The notes under the pieces are model-generated. The model was not told the origin of the DNA. It did not search any database and saw nothing but the letters and a program-made list of their open reading frames with translations. From the NCBI GenBank assembly GCA_964435285.1, contig CAYSYA010000009.1, forward strand, positions 1-64,000: 64,000 bases of DNA. The letters run 5' to 3'. A program made the position numbers and the translations under genes. This stretch comes from GCA-2718035 sp964435285 (GTDB lineage: Bacteria; Bacteroidota; Bacteroidia; Flavobacteriales; TMED113). Shown here one piece after another: positions 1-9,500 of this stretch (position 1 is its first letter; each line of letters opens with the position of its first letter).

Positions 1-3000
1 AACAGGTCTCTCAGTATAAACATCACCATATCTAGCTCCTCCTGAAGCTGGATAAGAGAAGTTCCATGAACCAGCTAATTTAATTTGATAACCCTGTCCA
101 GGAGTTAAATTTCCTATGTTATTCAAACCAAATTGTGGCCAGTAAACATTACCCCAAGAGTCTTTCATAATAGTTAAATTACTTGAAGTCATTGTTGACA
201 TCATAGATTCTACTGTGTAAGATTCTTGATGCAAGTAACCCATCATATTCCATCCACTATTTAAACTAAATTGTGTATCGTAAGGCACCAAGTCCCCTTC
301 TACAACTAATGTGTTTGCAGAACTCATTTTAACTTGATAACCGTTTCCAATTTCAAGTGAACCAATACTATTTAATCCAAATGCTGGCCAGTAAACATTT
401 CCGCCTTCATCCTTAACAATTGTTAAATCATCAACAATATTTGTAAATACAGATTCCATGTTGCCATTTTCAGGAGATATGTAAGTAGACCACATACTCC
501 ATCCTTCAACTAAACTAATTGATTGTGAAACAGTCTCTTCATCGTCACAAATTCCATTTTCATCTGCATCTATACATTCGCAATCACACATTTCCATAAA
601 TGTACATGTTGACTCATCAAATTCCGTCCACGTCACTAATACTTCATTGTCAGAACATAAGCAATCAACAATAATCGTAAATGTTTCTAAACAGTTTCCA
701 TCACAATCAAATCCTGCAGCAGCATAATCACATGTTCCATCATCTTCTGTAGCATCCATATTATAATTACAAGCAGATGAATCAGTACATCCTGATATTG
801 CTGGACACTCAGTATCATGAGACCCTAAGTATGTCCAGTCATCAGTATCTAACACCATCCACTCAGAATCTTGATCATTAGTTCCAGCAGATGCAGCCCA
901 GTCTGTGTTACCAGAAAATATTTCACATTTTCTAACTAGGGTATGGTCTTTTGTTCCATTAGTTACCCCAGCAACATCCCATCCTGAACCTGGATCTCCA
1001 TTCCAATCTCCAATCCAATCAACAACTACGAAATTTGGTGAAGATGTAGTTGTAGAACAATCCCATTCAATATTAGTAGTCATACCATTAAATAATCCAG
1101 TGTAACTACTAACTCCCGCAGCTTCTGCTAAACAAGAATTTGAATATTCTAAACCATCACAACCAATTACTGGATCATAAATCATAGTACACATTGCCAT
1201 TGGATCTATCCAATCAGGGTTAATACAACAGTTTTCTCCTTCAACTGATTGCTCAGAATAACCTTCAAAACCATAAACTAATGCATACCCATCATCACCA
1301 TTACTTAAATATTGATGAGTTTGATCAGCCAAATCTAAAATTGATTGATCGGCAGATGGGTGAGCAATTATATATACATCACCTGGAGCAATTGATGCAC
1401 CATCATCAAATGAATTCCAATATTCGTACTCTCCAACAACAGAAGGAGCGTTAGAAACACTTGCGAATGCGTACATAGATAAATCTACAGTTTCTGTTCC
1501 TGCGTTATATATTTCTAAATACTTATTATTAGATGAACCTTCTGCATATTCAGAAAAGAATAAACTTCCAGGGTTAAGTTCAAATACACATGAACCATCA
1601 TCGTCGGTAGCAGTATAGTCATAATTGAAGGCAGTAGTATCTGTACAACCTAAAATTATTTCAGGACATTCTTCACAAGACTCCCAACATACTGTTGCAA
1701 CTACCATATCTTCAGTTGGTGTTACCGTTCTGTCGTTACCATACAAACCACCCGCACATATTCCATCTATGTTATCTCCACTTTCATATCCACTTCCTGC
1801 TCCGTAACCAGTTTCATCAACACTAGTATGGAAATTATACCCGTATTCAAAACCAGATGATAATTGTAATGTATATGTGAATACCCCATCTCCATCAGAA
1901 TCGTCCATTGCATACCACTCACTTGGGTTATATTCTCCATTTATGGTTGCAACTCTTACCCAAACACTTGAAGCCTCTTCAACATTCATGTCCACAGAGA
2001 CAGTAACATTTACTGCACAAGAAGAGCCATCACCCTCACAAACACCACAATCATCATTAACTGCAGTACCTCCACATTCACCAGCACAATCTAAAAATAA
2101 ACATGAGCCATCATTAAATTCTGCTTCCGCATTATAATTACAAGCAGTTTCATCCATACATCCATAAACTGGACACTCAGTATCATGAGAGCCTAAGTAA
2201 GTCCAGTCATTTTGATCTAACACTATCCACTCAGAATCTTCCGTGCTAGTTCCAGCAGACATCATCCAATCAGTGTTACCTTCAAAAATACCACACTTTC
2301 TAACTAAAGTATGATCTTTTGTACCGTCTGCAACGCCAGCAACTGACCACCCTGAACCTGGATCACCGTTCCAATCTCCTAACCAGTCTAAAATCTCATA
2401 ACTACTTTCAGTTCCCCATACAAGAGCATATCCATCATCACCATTACTTAAGTAGGTATGAGTTTCATTAGCAAATGCTAAAATAGATTCATCAGCTGAA
2501 GGATGAGCTATTACATATACTCCACCTGCTTCAATTGTTGCTCCTTCATCAAAAGAGTTCCAATATTCATACTGACCTGGTACATCAGGTGCGTTTCCAA
2601 CGCTAGGGTAACCATAAGCAGATAAATCTACCGCTTCATTAGTTGGATTATAAATCTCTAAATATTTGTTATTTGAAGAACCCTCTGCATATTCTGAAAA
2701 GAATAGAGGAGATGAAGTACAAGTTGAGTTATCTCCTTCGCAAACACCACAAAGGTCCACGTTTCCAGTACAGTTACCTTCACAGTCAAAGTTTCCTTCA
2801 GGATATGTACAAGTTCCATCATCATCCGTTGCAGATGAATTAAAATTACAAGCAGCAGAATCCGTACATCCAGAAGTTTCAAATTCATCACATACACCGT
2901 CACCATCTGTATCATTCATGCAATTTCCATCGCAATCGAAAACAACAGTTTCATACTGTGCATTAAGTGCAGAATCTTCGGCATAAGTACATGAGTTGTT

Positions 3001-6000
3001 TTCTTCTGTTGCCGCTTCATCATAATTACACGCCATCATATCAGTACAACCTAATACTTCAAAGGCATCACAAACACCATCTCCATCAGTGTCAACTAAA
3101 CAAACACCATCACAGTCATAGTATTCTGTTCCGTAAGTACAAGAACCATCATCCTCTGTAGCTGCGTAATTGTAATTACATGCTGCTTGGTCAGTACAAC
3201 CTGGTGTTGTGCTACAACTTGCATTCCAGTAAGGATTATAAGTACTTCCTAACCAATATTCATCAGAAGAATCCGTACCTACCCAAATACCACCTCCACT
3301 CATTAAAGTTTCAATTGAGTTTCCGTTCACTCCGCCATAACACTCCGTTATTTCAACGTATGAAACAGAACCTCCTAAAACATAACAATAAGGAATTTGG
3401 CAATCACCACAGTCATCAGTAATTCCACAAGTACCATTATCAATAGTTGCTTCTGAGTTGTAATTACACGCCGTAGAATCTGTACATCCATATACATCCA
3501 CAACAACTACACACTCAAATTCATGAGAACCTAAATTAGTCCAATCATTATTATCTAATACAATCCACTCTGAATCATCTACATTAGTTCCAGCAGAAGC
3601 TACCCAATCAGTATTTCCTGTTGTAATTCCACACTTTCTAACTAATGTGTGGTTTTGAGTTGCATTTGAAACCCCTGCTACTTCCCATCCTGAACCCGGA
3701 TCACCATTCCAATCACCTACAAAATCAAGAATTATATAATTTCCTTCACTACCACAAACTAAAGCATAACCATCATCACCGTTACTTAGGTAATTATGAG
3801 TATGATCAGCTAAAGCTAAAATAGTAGGATCAGCAGAGCCATGAGCAATGATGTACACACCACCCGCATCTACTGTAGCACCTTCTGGGAAGGCATTCCA
3901 ATACTCATACTCACCAACAGTGCTTGGTGCATTTGATACACTTGGGAAAGCGTATCCAGATAAATCAACTGTAGCATCACTAGCATTATAAATTTCTAAG
4001 TATTTATTATTTGATGAACCTTCAGCGTATTCAGAAAAGAATAAGTTCGCCGCTTCCAATACTGGGTACTCACACGTACCATCATCAACAGTAGCATCAA
4101 CATTATAATTAGTAGCTGTAGAATCTGTACAACCTTCAACTATAGCTGGACAAGCCTCACATGACTCCCAACATACAGTATCTAAAACCATATTTTCAAC
4201 GCCAGGTGTTACTATTCTATCATTACCAAAATTTCCTCCCGCACAATCAGCAATTGTTGAACCTGACTCATATCCACTTCCATCACTATTATTGAAGTTA
4301 TAACCATATTCAACTCCTGTAATTAAAGTCATGGTATAAGTATAAATCATATCTCCATCAGAGTCATCCATTACAAACCAATCGCTTGGACTGTAAGAAC
4401 CATTTTCAGTTGATGTTCTCACTTTAATATCTCCAACCACACCTTCAATGCTCATGTCAACAGAAAAAGTTACATCTACAGAACAAGATGAACCGTCTCC
4501 GTTACATTCCCCACAAACATCAACAACAGCAGTTCCGCCACAAACACCAGCACAATCAACATCTACAGTACAGTTACCATCACAATCAAAATTAGCTTCT
4601 GGGTAAGTACATGAACCATCGTCAGTATTAGCAGTTTCAGAATAATTACATGCTGTCATATCCATACAGCCTAGGAATTCGTTAGCTATAGTTATAGTTT
4701 CTGATGAAGTACATCCGTCAGCAGAAGTTACTGTAACAGTGTATTCTCCTGATTCAAGTCCTGAAATGGAATCTTCAGAACTTGCAAATCCATTAGGACC
4801 TTCCCAAGAAACAGTACATGAATTATCTTCAATAGTAAAATTTCCAGAAACCATTTCTAAACCACAACCATCACCAATTAGGACATCATCCATGGCTCCT
4901 CCAAAAGATAAAAAGATTGGAGAACAATTCATATATAAATCTACATCGCCAAAAATTGTATAATCACCCGGAGTTAAATTCACAGAGGGAGCATACTGAT
5001 CAATAATAAATGGTTCCCCTGTTGTTTCATTAAACATGGAAATGTACATATAATTCATTGAATAAGGAGCAAATAAATTTGCTGTAGCTTCTTCATTCAA
5101 AGTAAAATTTCCAGAAACCATTTCTAAACCACAACCATCACCAATTAGGACATCATCCATGGCTCCTCCAAAAGATAAAAAGATTGGAGAACAATTCATA
5201 TATAAATCTACATCGCCAAAAATTGTATAATCACCCGGAGTTAAATTCACAGAGGGAGCATACTGATCAATAATAAATGGTTCCCCTGTTGTTTCATTAA
5301 ACATGGAAATGTACATATAATTCATTGAATAAGGAGCAAATAAATTTGCTGTAGTAGTAGCACCACAACCAGTATTTACTGATGCACTTCCTAGACCATT
5401 AGAGCCATTTGTTGATGACACAGTTGGAGCAAGAGCTGAACAATCAATTGTACAATCATTAGACGCATCTGCATCACAAGTTCCACAGTTATCTACAGTA
5501 GATGTTCCACCACAAACCCCAGCACAATCAACGTCTACAGTACAGTTACCATCACAATCAAAATTTTCTGCAGCGTAGGTACAATTCCCATCGTCAGAAG
5601 TAGCTGCAGAATCAAAATTACAAGCTGCAGTATCCATACAACCTAATACTTCCTCAACAGCACACACCCAAGCAAAAGGATCAAATCCTTCTGGAGCGTA
5701 CTGATTTCCATCACCACCACCACTATCGTTATCTACATTCCAATCTGCTTCAATCCATGTAGCAGAAGCTGAAGTCCCGCAAGCTCTTTCTGCTCTTCCA
5801 TCTTCAAACTCGTGACCCGTGCCTGATCCATCTTCACCAGCGACACCAAACATATCAATGATTAAACCATCAGGTCCAAGTAAAGCAATGTTATCATCAC
5901 CATTAGAGTCAGCAGCACCTCCAGTACCAATATCTTGACTGGCTTCCATACCGTAAGTAGCAGAAAACTTTGTAGCATCATTACATACTACATAGAATCC

Positions 6001-6237
6001 TCCAGCAGGAATTATACCAGTTAAAGAAACAGCAGACTGCGGATCTGTGTTTCCATTGGTCCATCGCTGTAAAGCATATCCAACTGATAAATCAATATCA
6101 TCTGTTGATGGGTTATAAATTTCAACATACCTCCCAGCATCACTAGAGTTCTGAGGGTCTGTTAATTCAGTAATCATTAAACTTTGTGCAATAACTACGT
6201 TACCACATAGAAGTAATAGGGTAATTAATTTTTTCAT
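1..6237 (-). CDS. Giant secreted multidomain Cys-rich protein with lamin-tail domains (3' end outside window)
   Basis: An open frame of 2079 codons runs from ATG at 6237 to the window edge without a stop, so the C-terminus is missing. The signal peptide (MKKLITLLLLCGNVVIAQ) would leave Gln first. Lamin-tail-like domains (EYAEGSSNNKYLEIYNP type) lie near 6180-5650, 4070-3500, 2715-2180 and 1570-800. Between them are many GCTD..ACNY..A..DDGSC Cys modules, two copies of a carbohydrate-binding-like beta domain (near 4490-4140 and 2030-1640), one SprB/PKD-like unit (about 4850-4680) and a perfectly duplicated 89-residue unit. A Kazal-like segment is inserted in the fourth lamin-tail domain. The last visible part (540-1) contains two GW(S/N)M repeats. 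The likely role is a cell-surface or matrix protein. The substrate is unknown, and a T9SS signal would be expected beyond the window. Confidence 0.85.
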   Translation of the reverse strand, partial: MKKLITLLLLCGNVVIAQSLMITELTDPQNSSDAGRYVEIYNPSTDDIDLSVGYALQRWTNGNTDPQSAVSLTGIIPAGGFYVVCNDATKFSATYGMEASQDIGTGGAADSNGDDNIALLGPDGLIIDMFGVAGEDGSGTGHEFEDGRAERACGTSASATWIEADWNVDNDSGGGDGNQYAPEGFDPFAWVCAVEEVLGCMDTAACNFDSAATSDDGNCTYAAENFDCDGNCTVDVDCAGVCGGTSTVDNCGTCDADASNDCTIDCSALAPTVSSTNGSNGLGSASVNTGCGATTTANLFAPYSMNYMYISMFNETTGEPFIIDQYAPSVNLTPGDYTIFGDVDLYMNCSPIFLSFGGAMDDVLIGDGCGLEMVSGNFTLNEEATANLFAPYSMNYMYISMFNETTGEPFIIDQYAPSVNLTPGDYTIFGDVDLYMNCSPIFLSFGGAMDDVLIGDGCGLEMVSGNFTIEDNSCTVSWEGPNGFASSEDSISGLESGEYTVTVTSADGCTSSETITIANEFLGCMDMTACNYSETANTDDGSCTYPEANFDCDGNCTVDVDCAGVCGGTAVVDVCGECNGDGSSCSVDVTFSVDMSIEGVVGDIKVRTSTENGSYSPSDWFVMDDSDGDMIYTYTMTLITGVEYGYNFNNSDGSGYESGSTIADCAGGNFGNDRIVTPGVENMVLDTVCWESCEACPAIVEGCTDSTATNYNVDATVDDGTCEYPVLEAANLFFSEYAEGSSNNKYLEIYNASDATVDLSGYAFPSVSNAPSTVGEYEYWNAFPEGATVDAGGVYIIAHGSADPTILALADHTHNYLSNGDDGYALVCGSEGNYIILDFVGDWNGDPGSGWEVAGVSNATQNHTLVRKCGITTGNTDWVASAGTNVDDSEWIVLDNNDWTNLGSHEFECVVVVDVYGCTDSTACNYNSEATIDNGTCGITDDCGDCQIPYCYVLGGSVSYVEITECYGGVNGNSIETLMSGGGIWVGTDSSDEYWLGSTYNPYWNASCSTTPGCTDQAACNYNYAATEDDGSCTYGTEYYDCDGVCLVDTDGDGVCDAFEVLGCTDMMACNYDEAATEENNSCTYAEDSALNAQYETVVFDCDGNCMNDTDGDGVCDEFETSGCTDSAACNFNSSATDDDGTCTYPEGNFDCEGNCTGNVDLCGVCEGDNSTCTSSPLFFSEYAEGSSNNKYLEIYNPTNEAVDLSAYGYPSVGNAPDVPGQYEYWNSFDEGATIEAGGVYVIAHPSADESILAFANETHTYLSNGDDGYALVWGTESSYEILDWLGDWNGDPGSGWSVAGVADGTKDHTLVRKCGIFEGNTDWMMSAGTSTEDSEWIVLDQNDWTYLGSHDTECPVYGCMDETACNYNAEAEFNDGSCLFLDCAGECGGTAVNDDCGVCEGDGSSCAVNVTVSVDMNVEEASSVWVRVATINGEYNPSEWYAMDDSDGDGVFTYTLQLSSGFEYGYNFHTSVDETGYGAGSGYESGDNIDGICAGGLYGNDRTVTPTEDMVVATVCWESCEECPEIILGCTDTTAFNYDYTATDDDGSCVFELNPGSLFFSEYAEGSSNNKYLEIYNAGTETVDLSMYAFASVSNAPSVVGEYEYWNSFDDGASIAPGDVYIIAHPSADQSILDLADQTHQYLSNGDDGYALVYGFEGYSEQSVEGENCCINPDWIDPMAMCTMIYDPVIGCDGLEYSNSCLAEAAGVSSYTGLFNGMTTNIEWDCSTTTSSPNFVVVDWIGDWNGDPGSGWDVAGVTNGTKDHTLVRKCEIFSGNTDWAASAGTNDQDSEWMVLDTDDWTYLGSHDTECPAISGCTDSSACNYNMDATEDDGTCDYAAAGFDCDGNCLETFTIIVDCLCSDNEVLVTWTEFDESTCTFMEMCDCECIDADENGICDDEETVSQSISLVEGWSMWSTYISPENGNMESVFTNIVDDLTIVKDEGGNVYWPAFGLNSIGSLEIGNGYQVKMSSANTLVVEGDLVPYDTQFSLNSGWNMMGYLHQESYTVESMMSTMTSSNLTIMKDSWGNVYWPQFGLNNIGNLTPGQGYQIKLAGSWNFSYPASGGARYGDVYTERPV
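1057..1230 (-). other. Kazal-like Cys segment inserted in fourth lamin-tail domain
   Basis: The translated minus strand reads CC-INPDWIDPMAMC, then YDPVIGCDGLEYSNSC, then AEAAGV, and a last Cys at 1057-1059. This matches the bacterial Kazal-type pattern C..P..IDP.A.C...YDPVCGCDG.TYSN.C.A...GV, except that the Cys of PVCG is replaced by Ile. The sister lamin-tail domains (near 3500-4070 and 2180-2715) go straight from YALV.G to the WxGDWNGDPG strand at this point, so the segment is an insertion. Inhibitor activity is not shown. Confidence 0.6.
4834..5354 (-). repeat. Perfect 254-bp direct repeat, period 267 bp, inside the giant gene
   Basis: Copy 1 is 4834-5087 and copy 2 is 5101-5354. I see no base difference between them. 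They are separated by the 13 bases 5088-5100. The offset of 267 bp equals 89 codons, so the duplication stays in frame and encodes two identical beta-domain-like units starting TANLFAPYSMNYM. Perfect DNA identity points to a recent duplication, or to an assembly artefact. Confidence 0.9.
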
Positions 6238-6530
6238 TTTTTAATTAAATAATGTTAATAAATAGGGTTACATTAAAGGGTAGACCAAATATAACAATTT
6301 TTTGTCTTTTTTTTTAAGCACCATTTAACTAAAGTTATTAACTATATTTCCTGTCATTGTTAATTACACGTTAAAAAAATGTTAATTATTTACGAGCAAA
6401 TTTTATAAGTCTTTTTTTCTTATTTTTACAGTTAAAATATTACTTGGAGATTATTTATTATCTTTGTATTAGAGTTAATGCATCCAAACTCTTAAATAAC
6501 CCCAAGTTTTTTATACCTTAAAGTAAAAAT
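6238..6530. promoter_or_regulatory. Divergent intergenic region with -7 boxes for both giant genes
   Basis: This region separates the two divergent giant genes. On the minus strand, CAAATATA at 6286-6293 reads TATATTTG, a perfect Bacteroidota -7 box (TAnnTTTG), about 50 bp from the left gene's ATG. On the plus strand, TATCTTTG at 6459-6466 is a perfect -7 box about 65 bp before the right gene's ATG. Neither has a convincing TTTG at the -33 spacing. I see no ORF here. Confidence 0.5.
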
Positions 6531-9500
6531 ATGAATAGACCTATTAAATATATTGTCTTATTATGCTTCTTGATTTTTTCGAGCTCAATCTATTCTCAAT
6601 CTTGTGAAGATTGTGCTATTTATAATGCAGCACTAGGTTGTTATGCAGTGGCTGTTTGTGACGACCCTAATGCAACAAACTATTGCCCAGCAGATTATTA
6701 CATAAACTCTGGCTCGCAATTTTGTGAATATGCAGGTGGATGTTTTTGTGAAGACGCATTAAATTTTGGAAGCACTGACGATTGTATTTATGCTCAAGGA
6801 TGTTCTGATCCCTTAGCTGCAAACTATACTGACTGCTCCAATAGTACTATTATTTCTGAACAATGCCTATACAGCGGATGCACCTGTCCTCTTGCTTATA
6901 ACTACGATTCGAATGCAGATGTTGATGATGGATCTTGTATTGTATTCACAGGGGGTTGCGCAGACTCTGAGGCAGTTAACTATTCAGGTGATGAGTGTGC
7001 ATCATCTAATTTTATAGCTCCTGATTGTCAATATGAAAACGTATCCTACGACGATTTAGTTTGGGATTTCACCAATACTGGATCTAATGCTACAATTGCT
7101 TTTAGTAACTCTGTAATTTCGTTCAACGGAGATGAAATGCCAGATGGGGCCTTACTTGGAGTTTTCTTTACTGATGATAGTGGTGATTTTGCATGCGGAG
7201 GATATCAAATAATTGATAATAGCGAAGGAAATCAAGCTATAGCTGCTTGGGGAAGCGAAACAGGACTTGATAATGGATTTGCAATAGGTGAAGAATACAC
7301 TCTGTTTGTACAAATTTACGGCCAAACATTTATTGCTGATGCAGTTTCTTGGAATACCACCCCCCCCTTTTCAAACTCTTATGCACTAAACGGTTTTGGT
7401 CAAATACTGTCTGCTTCTTTTAGTGGTGAAATTGTTGGTGTGCCGGGGTGCACTGACCCTACTGCGGCAAACTATGACTCTGAAGCAACTCTTGACGATG
7501 GTTCTTGTTATAATTTAAATTGGGAATATGAAAACACTGGGGGTAATGCAACCATATTAATTAATGTCCCTGAAAATATTACTATAAATGGTGAAGCTAT
7601 TCCACTTTGCGCTAACATCGGAGTTTTTTTTCTTAATGACTCTAATCAATATACTTGTGGTGGATTTGGTGAATGGACTGGACAAACGACTTCAATTGCT
7701 GCATGGGGATCTGAAACAGGCATGGATAACGGATTCGAAATTGGTGAAAGCTACACTTGGTTTTTACAAATTGGAGACCAAAGTTACCCAGTAGACAGTA
7801 ACGGAGCGACAATGAATACAACTGCTCCTTTTTCTGATACTTATTCATTGAACGGTTTTGCGTCTTTATTATCTGCAAATTTTGTGGGCGATTTAGAAGA
7901 ATTAATTTTTGGTTGTGATGACAGTACTGCTTGTAATTACGATGACTCTGCAAACTGTAATGACGGTTCTTGTACATATCCCGAAACCTTATATGATTGT
8001 GATGGCAATTGTAATAATGATAGTGATGGTGATTTAATTTGTGATGAATTAGAAATTGAAGGTTGTTTAGACTCTAGCGCATGTAATTATAACCCTGAAG
8101 CAACTGACGAAGGGGATTGTTACTTCCCCCCTCAATATTATGATTGTACAGGATCTTGTATTAATGATGCCAATGAAAATGGTGTTTGTGATGAACTAGA
8201 CGATCCAGGCTGTACGGATTCCACTGCGTGTAACTACGATGCAGATGCATCTGCTGATGATGGATCATGTATTTTTCCTATCATGTGGTATTGGGACTCT
8301 GATGGTGATGGTTTGGGAGATGACTATTTTTCCATGGAATCTTGTTCTCAACCAGGTCCTGAATTTGTTGATAACATTGACGACCCATGTCCATTTGATG
8401 TAGAAAATGATGCAGATGCAGATGGTGTATGTGAAAGCGAAGAAGTACTTGGATGTAATGATGAAATAGCTTGTAATTATAATTTTTTAGCTACAGAAAA
8501 TGATGGTTCTTGTACCTATCCTGCTGAGTCTTTTTTAAATTGTGGAGGCTTCTGTTTAAATGATATTGATGGAGATCTAATTTGTGATGAACTAGAAATT
8601 CCTGGATGCTCGGATCCTTCTGCTTGTAACTTTGATATTGAAGCTACTGATGATGACGGCTCTTGTTTTTACATTTCAACATGGTACGAAGATGTTGATG
8701 GTGATGGACTAGGAGATGTTTTATTTCCTGCAGAATCATGTGATCAACCTGAAGGTTTCGTTTTAAATAATACAGATCCTTGCCCTATCGATCCTGAAAA
8801 TGATTCTGATGGAGATGGTGTTTGTGAAAGTGATGAAGTGTTTGGCTGTACTGATGAAATTGCTTGTAATTATAATAGTGATGCTACTGAGGAAGATGAC
8901 TCTTGTTCTTACTTAGTTAATAGCTGTGATACGTGTGAAAATGGAATTGTAGTTGATAACGACACTGATAATGATGGTGTTTGTAATGACGAAGAAATAC
9001 CTGGCTGTACTGATATTTCTTATGTTGAATACAACCCAGAAGCTACTGATGATGATGGTTCCTGTTCTGTGCTTTCTTCATCTGGATGTACTGATGATGA
9101 GGCGTGTAATTTTATTCCTGCAGCTACAGAAGATGATGGTTCTTGTACATACCCTGAAGAAGATTATTTAGATTGTGAAGGAAATTGTAACAATGATACC
9201 GATGGTGATGAAATTTGTGATGAATTAGAAATTGTAGGATGTACTGACACTCAAGCTTGTAATTATGAAGATGATGCTACAGATGATAACGGTTCTTGTT
9301 TTTACCCATCTGAATATTATTTAGATTGTGAAGGAAATTGTTTGAGTGACTTAGATGGAGATAGTATTTGTGATGAAATTGAAGTTATTGGTTGTACAGA
9401 CTTCTCAGCATGTAATTACAACGACGATCCTACAACAGATACTGACAACTCTCTATGTACATTTCCTGATGAAACATACCTTGATTGCGAGGGGGGATGC

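Noticed and set aside
905..4963. Several plus-strand ORFs of 60-106 codons
   Set aside because: They lie antisense or out of frame inside the continuous 2079-codon minus-strand giant gene and are shadows of its biased repeats.
4834..5354. Insertion sequence or mobile element
   Set aside because: The repeat is in-frame protein-coding sequence with no transposase and no target-site duplication.
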